Assembly (NCBI GenBank): GCA_036426205.1
Contig: CM071569.1
Span: 3,879,644 to 3,943,643 of the forward strand
Direction: 5' to 3'
DNA length: 64,000 nt
Origin: Ascaphus truei
Taxonomy: Eukaryota; Chordata; Amphibia; Anura; Ascaphidae
This document shows positions 21,988-35,159 of the stretch, in pieces. The position numbers and the translations under genes were made by a program. Under the pieces are notes generated by a model. It was given only the letters and a program-made list of their open reading frames with translations, did not search any database and was not told where the DNA came from. The stretch's first letter is position 1; each line of letters opens with the position of its first letter.

Positions 21988-22261
21988 CTCTAACCGATCT
22001 AGATCAGATAGCATGCAAACAGGAAACAAGTGACTTTCAGGCACCTCCAATAAACATATAATGTCCAGATCAATTAAGCGTATATATATAATTGATCAAA
22101 CCATGCGAATGTGTCCTGTAAGCATCTCCGGAATGGTAGATGACTCCAGATGACTCCAGATGACACATCATGGACATATGGAGAGAGAATAACAACAACA
22201 ACATAGTGTGATACTGTATTAGAAAACGGTTGTGAAGTGATGGATGGATGAATGACATGTA

Positions 22262-22450
22262 TGTATTTATGTATATCTTTATTTATATAGCGCCATTAAT
22301 GTACATAGCGCTTCACAGCAGTAATACACATGACAATCATATAAATAACAAATAATACAAATAACACATAATGGGAAGAAGTGCTTCAGACATAAAAATG
22401 ACATTTAAGAAAAGTATTCCCTGTCCCAAAGAGCTTACAATCTAATGGGA
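22262..22450 (-). mobile_element. L2-type LINE 3' end
   Basis: On the minus strand: CATTAGATTGTAAGCTCTTTG, then GTGTATTACTGCTGTGAAGC, then GGCGCTATATAAATAAAGAT and a TACATA tail at 22,258-22,275. This is the same 3' end as at 38,160-38,345 in opposite orientation. Confidence 0.85.
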
Positions 22451-22711
22451 TACTACATAAACTAATAAGGGAAAACAGGACTTGGGATGAGACAGACATA
22501 CAATGCGACACACTAAATGGATAAGATAACATTCACAGCCATCCGAAATGAATAGACGCCGGTTGCTCCGCTAACCAGAAGGACATCACAAGCGCGTCCA
22601 ACTGTATGCCTCACAATCCCAGCGCATCTGCTAGATTGCAGAGGCACACAGGTGGATGTGCGTGATGGAGATATTTTATTTTTTTGCCTTTCCTGGTAAG
22701 CGAATGCAGAG

Positions 22712-24439
22712 CCTGGTAGGACCGGCGTTCTTACCCGCACCAACGGAGCAGTCATAATTGTGGATGGAGTGATGAACATGCAAAGGAGTAACGCCGGTTG
22801 TGGTGCAGTACCGATTGGCTAAACAGGAGGTATGGATGAGCTTTCCGCCACGGGGGAACCTGGTGGGGGTCAAATACATCGGTATACCATATTCGAGGAG
22901 TGCATACGCTTTTACACCTGGAGAGGATCCCAACGGGTATGCAAGTGGGAGGGAGGCCCTTACACAGGAAAACAACACACAAACGCGAGATAGTGACGAA
23001 TGTTAAAACGACTGGTTTTACTGATATAACCAAACTATGATATCTACATGATATCAACGCAAAACACTCCACGAACGTCACTGTTCTGATGGGTGTGGAA
23101 ACGTAACCACGACACTAGGCGTCCAACGGCGGTGACTGGGCTTACCGACAACGAACTGAGGTAGGCTCAACGAGAAGCGGAGGAGCTACCACCTCTGTAG
23201 TGAGGTGTCACTGGCGCGGACGACTTACGCAACTCGTACGGCGGTCAGCGGAGCGTGGCACAGTCTTAACACCACTAAGGTGACCCCACAAACTTTCGGT
23301 GTGCACCGAGTAACCCTCCACCCAAATGTAGTCGACTCCCAGAGTCCGAAGATACCACTGTGCTAATATGTGTCCGTCGACTGCGGGGGGGGGGGGACAA
23401 GCAGCACCTATGTTTGGTGGGGATAGGCCATGGGGCTGTAGTGCGAAGTTGAGGTGCCAGGTTACCCTGACCGGTGTCTTGCATGCCACGGGTTACCGAC
23501 CATCTGCCGTATACAAATCCGCACGCATCTCCGACCGGGTGGCCTCCACACACCGCGTGAGTTGTTGAAAGGTCCAGCGGTGCGAACAATATGTCCTCTT
23601 CGGATAGGCTTAGGGTCTTGGTGGTGTTCGAGCCAGAACACTGACCTCAAAGGGCCGCACGGCTTCATGCAATGTGTCACTGACTACTGACCAAATAAAT
23701 GGTCGGCAGTGTCCTATCTATGGAACTGTCCTAAATGATCGCTACAGCTATTAGGTGGCTCCTCGAGACCCTAACTGGGACCTTTCGGGGGGGGGGCTTG
23801 CTTGGACCTACTTTGCAGGAGGCGTCGACTGACACCTGCATCCACCTTCGTATCCCCCAGTCTGGTCCGGATACCTGGACATGCCTGCGTGGCTCCAAAA
23901 CCGAAGCGAATGTATCATACTGGGTGAGGCAGGGGAATACGCCTGCCTGCCGATGCTCCGCGGTGGGCGCGTTCGAGGTGTCTCTGGACCCTATATAGCA
24001 CCCATGCTGTGGGAAAGGCCAGGAATCGTATTATAGCGCTAATACGCGGCGGGAGCCGACTTCGGGGCTTCGCACCGCCATGGGGATCTGTCAGCTGCAT
24101 GGAATAATTCGCAGCAACCAGCCCCGTTGGCAAGCATCGGGGGTCGCGGCCGCCTTGGCCTCACGCCGCCGTGGGACCCCCAGCCGAACGCGGATAGCCT
24201 CGGCCCTCGGCAAACCGGCTGCCGGATCGCGTCCCCCGGCAAACCGCATGCCCCCAGACTGATCCCGGACGATCCCTGCTGGAAGCTGTCAATAGAAGGA
24301 CCCACCCGAATCGGTCGTCATGACCAACCTTGGCCCGCCGACGCCCCCACAAAGCCTGCGACTCACAAACCGAGGGACAGGATTCTTTCGGGCGAAGTGG
24401 GCGTTGACGTGAGCGCTGCAAGGGGTAACTGGCTAACAT
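22712..24439 (-). mobile_element. 3' LTR of the Ty3/gypsy element, error-rich copy
   Basis: It aligns along its length with the right LTR: CATGCAA, CTTCCGCCACGGGG, GATCCCAACGG, CAGGGGAAT and GGTGTCTCTG occur in the same order. It ends at about 24,439 with GGCTAACAT where the good copy has GGCTACA. It is about 380 bp longer than the right LTR, with scattered small insertions, as expected of an uncorrected long read. The left boundary is approximate. The element is on the minus strand, so this is the 3' LTR. Confidence 0.75.
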
Positions 24440-26510
24440 ACTCCCCGTGGAAAGAAACACACAACGACCCTCGTGGTGGCGCTACTTACTATAAGTCTCA
24501 TATCCGTACAGAATTAGAAATGAAAAGGATGCAGGAACTAGATAACTTAGACAGGTAACTCTAAACGAGAGTGGATAATTACAATTGAGCATCACTAATC
24601 ACAGATCTGTTATCGGAGCCTCCAGAGACACTGCTGAGCCTCATAATGGTGGGTGCCCCCTCTGATATAGTTACCCGGAGTTGGAGGGTAATCCTCGACC
24701 CTTAGGCTTTCCTATGGAGTTGTTTTCAGCAATTCCATCTGGGGAGTAATAGAGTTCAGTCCTGGAGGATCAGCTCTTACCTGAGGGGGAAATGTATCTG
24801 GAACAAGTCTCGTTAGGAAAACTCACGGGACTATGTGGATCCAAAGGATGGCCTGGTTGGTGACAACAATTAGTATGCAGATGGCGCCGTACGGGGACCG
24901 ATTTATTCCGATATACGCTCCTTAGGGAGATGCACCCTGCCTGTAGGGATAGGTCCATTTGATTCCTTGAGAGGTAGTCCTATATAGGGTAATCCGTACA
25001 GTTTAAGATGTGGGGTCTCGTCTATTCTACAAAGTTATCTTGACCCATCCCTCCTGGCAATAGACGGCGCTAACCGTGAGCGGTGTGGTGGAATTGTATT
25101 GACTGTGTCGTTCGGTCTCACACTTGGTGTGAGGGAGAAGGTGAATTACGATTGCCGAAACCTTTCTACCCGGATCGTCCTGATGTCTATTGACCCTTGG
25201 ACAGATAGACCGGTGAAGGCCGAGGCATCTGTGGATCTACCCCCGCTCATATACGCAATCTCTCCACCGGTGTTATGCACGAGTAGTTATATGTTTCCTG
25301 GGTGTGGGGATAGACCAAAATTTTGACGACAGTAACAAGCGTCCCTACAAGGGACGTAACTATCGATACTTGACTTATTTGTCCAAAATTCATCGCTTGT
25401 TCTTGTTGGACAGCAGCAGTTTGTATGGGGGGTGCTTGGTAAGACCATTCTCTAGCACTTATGGTTCAAGATGACGCTGCAAACTGTCCTTTAGCCGGTG
25501 GCTACGATTCTTGGACGATTGGGTAGATTGTGTAATCTGTACATCTCGTATGAGGACATCGAAGACCTGCATCAGCGTTACGGGGAGTATTGCCTCCCGC
25601 CCTCAAACTGAGTGGACGAGTTACCGGGAGGAAAGGAAGCCCAGATGGAACTCATGGGCGGACGTATACGGATGATACGTGGAAATTCTTGTACCAAACG
25701 GGTTCTAGCTGACGACTCCAGTGTGGTTTTCTGCGTGTTACATTCAGAGTTCCCAGCATGTCCGAAACAGGGGCCTGATGTGAGCTTCGGTTCAGGCAGA
25801 GCAGCCCTCCTTTTAGGGGTGGAACGACAGTGCGTTTCGGGGGAATTGTGGCGAGGTAAGCTTAATTAAGTAATTCTCGGATCAGAGTACCTCTCAATAA
25901 ATCTCCCCCTGGTCGGCAAGGCGTGGAGTGTCGGTTTGGAGGATCCGTAATGGAAGAGGACGGAGGATAACTGTACCCATACCGACAGCTTTGTCGCGGA
26001 GGACTCCTGTGATTAGCCTTCTGGTGCTTTTGTGGGGAAGGCGCGGGCATATGAGGGGGTGTATGGTCCGTGATGAACAGTTAGCGTGAACGATACCTCG
26101 GCTATTCAGGTCGTGTCGATACATAAGGAGAAATCCATAACACAAAATCGTCCATTGGGGTCCCAGAACTCTTCAGTCGGGCCAATGCGGGTAATGGCGG
26201 GCTCATGGTAGGCAGAAGGGTTCATTGCGTGAACGCACCGGCGGAACAAGGCAGGCAAGGCCAGCAGTGATTGTTCCACCAGGGCTTCCCGATCAAGTGG
26301 GCCAGAAGACAACACCGGGTCTCGGACTAGCAACAAGACAAAGTTAACTTATCTACACACGAGATGACAGGTTAGGTAAAGAGTGTAGGATGTCTCGAAT
26401 AACCTGTACTAGCGAGTGAAGTAACAACAGGTATTATGAAGGTTTCTTAGGTCAGAGCAAGTAGTTTGATTGTATCATCATATAAGGGTGTGGTCGTCTG
26501 TGGTCATTAG
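24440..26510 (-). mobile_element. Gypsy interior, 3' part, unreadable
   Basis: It lies between the G-rich block and the 3' LTR, where integrase and the polypurine tract belong. CTTTCCACGGGG on the minus strand just inside the LTR may be the tract. Frequent frame breaks prevent recognition of integrase motifs; I could not confirm any domain. Confidence 0.5.
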
Positions 26511-29500
26511 AAAAACAAGAGTAGGGTGGGGGGGCGGAGGTTGGGTGGGGGGGCGGGGGGCGAAGAGAATGAGGAGGGGGGGGAAGGAAGGGACGGAGGG
26601 GTGGGGGGAGGAGGGGGGCAGGCGAAAGGGAGACGGTACGGATAGGGAGATGGGGGGGGGGGGGGGGGGAGGACGGGGGGGAGGGGGGGGAGGGGGGGGA
26701 GGGGTGAAGAGGTTGGAGGGGCGGGCGCGATAGGGGGAGACCAGCGGGGAGGGGCATGAGGAGAGGAGGGGCGACGGGAGCGGGAGCAGGGGGGGGGGGG
26801 GACGGAGGGGGAGAGCCGAGGGAGGGGGGGGGGGAGAGGAAAGGAGGGGCTGGGGGGGGGGGGAGGAATAAGCAGGGGGGGGGGAGATCGAGGGGGGAGT
26901 GTAGAGTAAGGGGGGCGGGCATGGTGGGGGGGGGGGGGGCCAACGCAGGAGAGAGGCGAGCCCGCCGTCACGATGGGACTGGCGGGGTGTGGGGGGGGGG
27001 AGGAACAAGGCAGGGGTGGGACGGCGGGTCATGCGCGGGACGTCGGCGCGCGTGGAGAGGGAGGGGTCGGGGAGAGAGGGGGGGGTGGGGAGGGCGGTGA
27101 GAAGCCCAAGAGGAGCGGGGGGGGGGGAGGGGACCGCGAAGCGGGTAGGGGAGGCAGGGGGGGGGGGGGGGGGGGGGGGGTAGTGCAGGGGGGCGGTGGG
27201 GAGGAGAAGCGGGAGGGTGGGGAGAAAAGCGGGGGGGCTGGTAGGGGGTGTGCTGGGCCGGGGGGGGGGCGTGGGGGGGGGTACGCGCAGGGAGTGGCCT
27301 AAGCAGAGGGGTGGGAGGGGGGGGGGAGGGGAAGGAGGGGGAGGGGGGGGGGGGGGGGGTGGGTAGGGAGCGAGTTTAGGTAGGGGGCTGAGAGGCGGGG
27401 TGGGCGGCGGGGGGAAGGGAGGGGGGAGGTGGGGGGGGGGGGAGGGGGAGGGGCGAGGGGAGGGAGGGCGTGGGAGGGGCTGGGGGGGGGGCGGGGAGGT
27501 GGGGGGGGGGGGGGGGGGGGGAGGAGCCGGAGGGGCCGTCGGGGTGGGGGGCCGGGGGGGGGTGGGGGGGGGGAGGAGGGGGTGGGGGCTGGGAGAAGGG
27601 GTGAGGGTGCGGGTGCGTGAGGGGGGTGGGGGACGGGGAGCGGGGGGGTGGGCCGCGGGGGGGGCGGGAGGGAGGGGGGGGGGGGAAGCAACGGTGGGGT
27701 AGGGTGCGGGGGGGCGGATGGGGGGGGGAGGTGGGGTTGGAAGGTGGAAGAGAGGTGGGGGCTGGAGGGGGGCGGGGGAGGGGGGTGAGTGGGGGGAGGC
27801 GCGGGAGTGAATGGGAGGGGGGGGGACCGCGAGGTATGGGGGGGGGGAGGGGGCGGAGGGGAGGGGGGCGGGGGAGCGGGGGTGAGGGGAGGGGGGTGGG
27901 TGAGGTGGGGCTCGGGGAGGGGGGGGGGGGGGTGACGGTAGTCGTTGGGTTGTAGGGTAGGGGGAAGGAGGAGGGGTGTCGAGGGGGGGGATGTGGGGGA
28001 GGGGGGGGTGGGAGCAAGGGGGTGAGGGGAGAGCATAGAGGGAGACGAGGCCATGGGCGGGGGGGGTAAGAGAGGGAGGGGTGAGGTGGGGGGGGAGGGG
28101 AGTGAGGGGGTGCGGAGGGGGAGGAGGGTGCTGGTGAGGAGGGGGGGGGGGGGGAAGGGAAGGGGGAGAGAATGAGGGGGGGTAGACGAAAAAGTAGGCA
28201 GGGAAGATCGGATAGCGGATAGGACGGAAGGGGAGTGGGGGGGGGTGGAGGGGGGGAGCAGGAGCGCAGTAAAGGGGGGGGGGGGGGTGGAGGGATAGGG
28301 GGGGGGGGGGCGGGCCGAGGGGAGGGGGGGAAGGGGTAGTGGCGGAGTGGAGGCGGGGGGGGGTAGGGGGGGGGAGGGGGGGGGGATGGGGGCAGTGGGG
28401 AAGGGAGGGGGAGGTGCGGGTGAGGGGGGACAGGGGGGGGGGGGGGGTGCGAGGGGGGTTGGTGGTCGGGGGAGGGTCAGGGGGGGGGGGGGTGTGCCGG
28501 GGAGACTGAGAGGGGGCGAGGAGGGGGGCGGTGGGAGGGGGGGCGTTGGGGGCAATCCGCGGGGCGGGGAGGGAGGGGGGGGGGGGGACGCGGGTGGGGC
28601 CGGGGGGGAAGAAAGGGGGGGAGGGGGGGCAGAGTGGAGGGAGGGGGGGGAGGAGGAAATGGGGGGGGGTAGTGGTAAGGACTAGGGGGGGGAGGAAGGC
28701 GGAGGCGGGGGAGAGGGGGGGAGGGAGTGGAGGAGGGGGGGAGGGGAGGGGAGGGAGGGGGGGGGGGGCTGGGGGGGGGGGGAGAGGGTAGGGGGGTGGG
28801 GGGGGGGGGAAAGGGGGGGGGGGGGGGGGGAGTTGCGCGTGGGGGGGGGGGGGAGAGGGGTGGAGGAGGGGGAGGGGGGGATGTGGGGGGCGGCGCGGGT
28901 GAGCGGGGTGAGGGGGGGAGGGTGGGTGGGGGAGGGGGGGGGGAGGGGGGGGGAAGGAGGTGGTGAAGGAGGGGAGTGGGGGAGGGGGGAGGGGGCAGAG
29001 CAGGGGGGTGGGCTAGGGGGGGGGGGGGGAGGGGGCGTGGGGGGGGGTGGTGGGTGGGGTTAGGGGAGAGGAGGGGGGGGGGGGTGGGGGGGCGGGATGG
29101 GGGGAAGGTGTTGGGGAGGGGTGGAGAGGGTCGGGACAGGGCCGAGGGGGAGGCGGGGAAGGGGTGGGGGGCGGGGGGGGGGCGGGGGAGAGAAAGGGGA
29201 GCAGGGGGGGGACGACGAGGGATAGGCCTAAAAGGGGCGTGGGGGAAGGGAAGGAGGGAGGTGGGGGGGGGGGGGGGGGGGGGGGGGGGTGGGGTGAGGG
29301 AGGGGGTGGGGTGTGGAGGGAGGGGGTGGAGGGCAATCGAGGGGTGGGGGAGCGGGGGGGGGGGAGCGTGGGGGGGAAGGGGTCGGAGGGCTGGGGGGGT
29401 GGGCGATGAGGAGGTTTGGGCGGGGTATGCGGTAGGTGGGCAGGGCTGGGGGGGCGGGGAGTGCGGGGGTCGGTGGGGTGGAGGTGGGGCGGGGGTGGGG

Positions 29501-29787
29501 GGAGTAGGTGGTTTAGGATGGGGGGTGCGGGGAGTGGGGATGGGGTGGGTGGTGGGCTTGATGGGGAGGGGGGGGGAGGGCAGAGGGGGGGGGGATGGGC
29601 GGCGGGGGGAGTGGGGGGGGAGGGGGGAGGATGGGGTTGGGGGGTGGGGCATGAGGGGAAGGGGGGGGGGGGTGAGGGGGAAGAGGGCGGAGAGAGAGGG
29701 GGGAGGAGTGGTGGCAGGGGGGGTGGGGGGGGTGAGGAGAGGGGAGGGAGTGGGTGCGTGGGGGGGGGGGGGGGGGGGGGGGGGGGT

Positions 29788-29843
<56 letters not shown>

Positions 29844-30083
29844 GGGGGGGGGGGGGGGTGGGGTTGGGGGGGGGGGGAGGGGGGGGGGGGTGGCGGTTGC
29901 GGGGGGGGGGGAGGGGAGCTGGGGGAGTCGGGGTGGGGGCGGGGGGGGGGAGGGGGGGTGTGGGGGGGGAGGGGGGGGGGCGCGGGGGGGGGGGGGAGGA
30001 GTGGGGGTGAGGATGAGGGCTGGCGGGGAGGCCGAGGGGGGAGGGGGGTGGGGGGGGTGGTGGGGGGTGGGAAGGGCGTGGGA
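26511..30083. other. 3.6-kb G-homopolymer block, likely sequencing artefact
   Basis: Nearly every base on the plus strand is G, broken by single A, T or C. Pure runs exceed 30 bases near 29,775-29,842. There is no repeating unit, unlike a satellite. It interrupts the interior of one gypsy element whose flanks also look error-rich. The very long poly-proline and poly-glycine frames on both strands are consequences of composition. It should be masked. Confidence 0.85.
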
Positions 30084-31816
30084 GCAAGGCCGATGTGTGT
30101 CTATTTTCAAATTGGTGTGTCACCGAATGTGCTCGCGTCGAGCTGCTAGGAAGCGGACCAGCTCACTCAGAGTTTAGCAAGGTTGGATGCCCGTATCCGG
30201 CAGCAACGTTTCAGAATGGGTCATAGGTTTTCTCTCTTTTCAACAAATGTGCGAAGTGTAGGATGTATTACTTAGGCCGGAAACCGTCAGGGATCTCGAG
30301 AACTATTATGGGTAGCATAACCAGATCTGTTGTTCCACCGCGATGACACCATCTGTCGATGACGCTGAGGGGGCTGCCATCACTTTGGGGGGTAACAAGA
30401 GTGAGGCGGGCGGAAGTAGAGGCGGGCCTTTGGGAGTGGAGGAGCGACAGCTGCGACTGGCATCCCCAAGGACGGGATTCGGCCAAGTCGTGTATACTCG
30501 GAGGCATGAGGGCGACGGGTTGAGTTCATTGAAATATGGCTGTGCGAGTGTTCACACGATAGGGACCCCGCAGCGTTTCGTCGGGGGAGGCCGGGAAGTT
30601 CCATCCCAACGATTCCTTGCGTCATGAGGGGGTTTAGCCGGGCTGCATTATTAGTAGCGGAGTAGTCGATGCCTTACGGACGGTAGACGCGGTGCCGCCC
30701 CAATATTCAAACGGCCCGGTCTATGCAATTTTGGACTGCAAGGCGAAGCCTGAGGTAGGGTTAGTGATCGTGTATGGTGACTTGAGGGCTGGCCCGGTAG
30801 AACCTGTGACAGGATCTTGTTGGGAGCCGGGATTGCATACTAGGTTTTGTGTCCGACGTTGATTTGGATGTAAGTTAAGGGATATGTTAGATTCCGATGC
30901 ACGTACCTGTGACAGTTGAGGTGACACTCGTAGCAGTAATCAAGGGCGTAGGCTTATCTGGGTGATACGACTCGAATGTGAGAAGCAATGGGGTAACCCT
31001 TACAGACTTAGTGTTGGACGGGGGTGATCTGTCGGTCTATCTCTTGCTGTCACTGGGGAGGTTAGCTCAAGGGGACTCCGCGGGCTCGGGATTGAGAGGG
31101 GTAGGGCTACGGGACGAGAGACCTCGGGGGTGCTTGCTGAGGCAGGACAGCATCACACAGTCTCATAATAGAGACTAGGTCATCCACCTGCCAGGACATA
31201 GAACGGGTGTTGACTGGGTCACGCATTATGCAGACTGGATGCTTCAGTCAGACCTTGTTCTTCCAAAGTTGCAGGAAGGTCGGTCCAGTTCACACCGTAC
31301 GGGCGATCCACTATGACGTCTCCAAAAGGGTTTCGGACGGGGTCCGACGGTGGTGTGGCCCTTGCTCACAGTATCTTTCGGGTATTCTTCAGGGCAATAG
31401 GTTGTGCAGGGTATTAGCGATACAGGAATACAGAGGTACACAGGTATTTCCAGGCGAACCGATCGGGTTCTGATGCAAGTAGCCACCAACAGAGAATACA
31501 AACCGAGGAAAGGGATCCGGCAGTGGGCAGTGACATGTAGCGGGACACCAGGACGAGGGATCGTTCGACCACAGAGGGTCTATCTGAACCAATTGTGCCC
31601 TAGTGGTATAGCAATCCCCGGGGGCGTGAATAGTGTTCGTCATAATGATATTGTGTTCACCACGTAGTGGTCCCGAGGCATAGCGCGGGTGGGACAAAAA
31701 ACTATGTCCATCGTCTTATGTCTGTCTTGAGTGGACTAGACCCGTTCATAACCGCCCTCGTTCATAGGGCCAAAAGCGTCATGCACCTTCAAAAGCCTTA
31801 CTTCCTCGTGTTCTTT
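30084..31816 (-). mobile_element. Gypsy interior, pol region, unreadable
   Basis: Sequence resumes complexity abruptly at 30,084. By position it should hold RNase H and the start of integrase on the minus strand. Many indels break every frame, and I recognised no motif. The open frames here on both strands are not supported. Confidence 0.5.
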
Positions 31817-32300
31817 TTAGGTCTTCCCGAAGACAATGAATGTCATCCAGGTAAAGCCGACACTCCGGGGAATCATGCTCGATAGCATTTTCCAATCAAC
31901 CTTTGGAACGTAGCAGAAGCGCCCCACATATACCTTGGGGCATACGGGTGAATGATAGAGTCCACGAGGGCAGACGAAAGCCGTTTTCTCCTGGTCTTCC
32001 AGCGTCATGGGCACCTGATAGTACCCTGATCGGAGGTCAAGCACGCTAAAACCATTGACTCCCATTCAGCGCATTCAGGATCTCTTCAATGCGCGGAAGG
32101 TGATTGATCGGTATCGTGCGATGTGTTTCTAGTGTCGGTAGTCGATACACAGTCGTAACGGACCGTTCTTTTTCCGCACACCACTATGGGCGACAGCGTA
32201 GGTCCTCGTGATCCCGTCACAATCCCCAGCGGTTTCCATATCTTGTATGGCGTTCCTCAATCGGTTCACAATTCGAGGGCAAGGCGACGAGAACGTTCCC
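31817..32300 (-). pseudogene. Gypsy reverse transcriptase palm
   Basis: On the minus strand the frame from 32,065 reads GFSVLDLRSGYYQVPM, then EKTAFVCPRGLY: the classic gypsy palm A-motif (with catalytic Asp in VLDL) and the TAF segment. The YLDD catalytic motif is present at about 31,858-31,845, but in another frame because of an indel, followed by a VFGKT phrase. The surrounding 32,070-32,300 contains further RT sequence in broken frames. Whether the breaks are biological or read error cannot be told. Confidence 0.88.
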
Positions 32301-33056
32301 GGAACGGAGTGGCATCACTCATCCGAAGGTATGTGGGCACTGAACCCCACTCATCTCGCTCGTGGAGAACACCATGTCGTCGGGCGCAGCAACTGGGTGG
32401 TTCAACGCTCTTTCACTCTGTGAGACAGCGTTGACTGCCGAATTGAAGTCCAGATCTATAAACGTCGTGAGCATGACCAGCCGGTGCCTTCACGTTCATC
32501 GACTACCCGCTGGCGCGGCGCCGCTCACTGGGGCGTCGGTCCACCGGGCTGACGGATATATGCTCCCAACTCTGGTCAACATCAAACTCACGAGAAGGGG
32601 GAAGGATTCTGCCATACACGTGGGGTTCGAATAGGATCTAGCCATCCATTCCCTCACTTCGGAGGGTAGTACTCTATACCCTCGCTGAACCTCTTCTTCT
32701 TCCGCTCACTCTCCAGCGAGAACAGTTGGTCTTCTGGTCTCGGTCAGGATAACAACCACCAGACGGCATCTGTTTGCACTCCCCCTGGTAATTATGTTTG
32801 TCAGTCCTCGTCGACGATTGTAGAGAGTCCCCCATGACGCTCCAAGGCATTATACCCGATGCACTCCTCTAGTAAGACGGGGGGGTCTAGGACGTAATCG
32901 GCCAGACGCGCAGCTCGTTGGTCTCTTTCAAGTAAGCTCGGATATAAGCTTGCACTATGTCCGCATTGGTTCCCAAGATGATGGGGGTATTTGCAATGGT
33001 CGGTGAGGCTCCGGGCATACCTGGCCGCTACCTGCATCGGTGCTTTCTGCCGGTGT

Positions 33057-33284
33057 TCAGTTGGAGTATGTCCAGCTGACCCTTGCAATCCCATCGATGG
33101 GGTAGTCTTCATTACTCAAATCCCCTAACCTTCTATGTTTCGGCGGCCTCAGAGGGCTAGGGAGGTGTTGAAGGTGCTGGTCATAGAACTTGCGATATAT
33201 TATGGTCACTTGTGACCCGCCCTGGTCCAATAGAGCCGAGGCATATATCCTTCTTACCACTGGTACGATGGCCGCGGGGCCCAC
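33057..33284 (-). pseudogene. Gypsy retropepsin
   Basis: On the minus strand, ASALLDQGGSQVTIIYRKFY resembles the A-L-L-D-S/T-G-x-x-x-T-x-I active-site loop of retroelement proteases. The active Asp codon is at 33,227-33,225. The residue after it is Q, and an extra G follows, which looks like a local indel. Downstream YDQHL and the PIDG segment fit the family. Confidence 0.75.
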
Positions 33285-33399
33285 TTGACTGCAAGCTTCA
33301 CCGGGTGAGGCGTCCTCACTGGGGCCAGCGTCAGCAGGGGAATCCGTGGTTCCTGAGGGGTGTTCACATCAGGCGCGACGGCTTCTGGGGACGGGCAAC

Positions 33400-34640
33400 C
33401 TGATGGGCGAGTGCTTCTTTGTCGGGGGTTTTCTTCCGGTGGGTCCCTCCTTCTCCAGACATAGTACGAGATGTTGGCCCTTCTTCCCGCAGTTGTAGCA
33501 AGATACCGTCACGGCGGTCCGAACGCCCCTTATACGTGGATGAGGAGCGCTCAGAAACTAGTGACTTCCCGAACAGACGATTGGGGGTCGCTTCCCCCTC
33601 GGTGTGGCAGGTTTCTTACTCTTTGGTGGCCGAGGGGACCACAGGGTCATTCTTGGGGGTATTTTTGGGTTTTTTGATTCATGAAATGCGCTGCACTAGT
33701 GGTCTCTTATGTAATCCATTAGTTCCCCGTATTTAGGGAGACTGCCGCGACCGGGGCGGCCCGCATCATTATAGCTATGTTGTGGTCAGGCAACAACCCC
33801 TTGAGTAGCTGTTTGAACCTGTATCGGTCCCCTTTCGGCCGCGCGAAATGATATGCTTGTCAGAGGGTGCCCAGGGACAGCTGTTAGTCACAAACGAAGG
33901 CGATTAAATTTGTCTCACGTTGTCGGAGGGCTTGAATTGAGCCGTAGCTCATCTTCGTTCGTCTTTCTGGAAAGGATTTAATTTAGCATTTCCACTAGTT
34001 TGCTGGGCAGTAACTTCTCCTTCTATCGCTCCAGGCACTCGACCAGTCTTTGTCTCTTGCTGGCTTCGGAACACGACACTCCCTCTATGATTTGAAGCGT
34101 ATGGTCCCTACCAAGCCTCGTCCCCTCCTCTCCCGTGGGCGTCGGCAGAATCCCAGGAAGGCCTTGAGTTCCGGTAGTTCTGTGCTGGTCGAATGGTTCA
34201 GCTTCTACTAGTTGGGAGGCTATCGTGTTCACGTCAAGATTCCCACTAAGGGCCTGACTACGGCTCCCAGTTCCTACGCTAGACATGGTTGGGGTCCTGC
34301 CAGGCCGTGATCAGGGTTGGGTGGGATGAGTGGGCTCCCTGCCCAGCTGGCGATACCTCCTAATCGCTTGGGGTGAAAGAACCCTGGGGGTCTACCCGGT
34401 GAGGCGGTACTGGTCAATCGTTGGCTCGGGGTGTAATCCAGTACTAGTGGACGCTTCTTCAGGAGATTGAGAGTCAGCGTAGATCATGCGGCAGTCCTCT
34501 GCGGAGGGCTCGGGTAGGTTTAATACATGGGGGGCCGTTTCGAAGCATAGTCACTCATGGTGTACAGGAGACAGGTGATACCCCGGCCAGCAACATCCAG
34601 TTTATAGTCTATCACCGGGTGGTGGCCAACCCCGGGCAAC
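33400..34640 (-). pseudogene. Gypsy gag with zinc knuckle
   Basis: On the minus strand the nucleocapsid knuckle begins CYNCGKKG at 33,500-33,477, followed by His and a final Cys at about 33,458. One surplus codon displaces the spacing from C-X2-C-X4-H-X4-C. Upstream (34,600 to 33,550) should be the matrix and capsid part, which is broken into many frames. Confidence 0.65.
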
Positions 34641-34827
34641 TCTTACTTGCGTGCGCACTGTAGATAAGTTGTATCCAGTGCTACCCCGGTCACTGCAACC
34701 GCACGTCTTGGGGATACTTGGTGCGCTAAGGCCCAGGCATGGACATCCTGCGGTGACGCACGGACATGATAAAAATAGGAATCGGGCAATTTTAGAAAAA
34801 AATTGAACAGGGCACACCAGGACTTGA

Positions 34828-34845
34828 TCTCAGCAGCGCGCCCAA
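34828..34845 (-). other. Primer-binding site of the gypsy element
   Basis: Immediately inside the 5' LTR (minus strand) the sequence is TTGGGCGCGCTGCTGAG, directly after the LTR terminus CCCGTTACA. Position and a TGG-type start fit a tRNA primer site; the tRNA cannot be named safely. Confidence 0.6.
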
Positions 34846-35159
34846 TGTAACGGGTTTTCCCCCACCCACCGCAGATAATATGTGGATGTGTAGGAACATG
34901 CAAGGTTACGCAGGTGTGTGGGCATTACTGTTGGCTACCGGAGGGCTGAGCTTCCGCCACGGGGAACCTGGGGTAAGTACATACATCTTATACATCTCTA
35001 GGTGCAACGCCTCCACCTGGGAGGGATCCCAACGGAGTGGGAGGAGGCCCTCACAGGAAACAACCACACAAAGCGAACGAATGTAAAACAGACTGGCTTT
35101 ACTGCATAACCAATATATCTACATATATCACACAATACATCATACATCATCATGCGCAC

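Noticed and set aside
26452..30177. Very long open frames (up to 548 codons) encoding poly-proline or poly-glycine
   Set aside because: They exist on both strands and in several frames at once, purely because the DNA is almost all G on one strand. No domain or normal start context is present.
30268..31697. Multiple open frames on both strands in the gypsy interior
   Set aside because: They occur on both strands of an error-rich sequence; none has a recognisable pol motif, so they are not called as genes.
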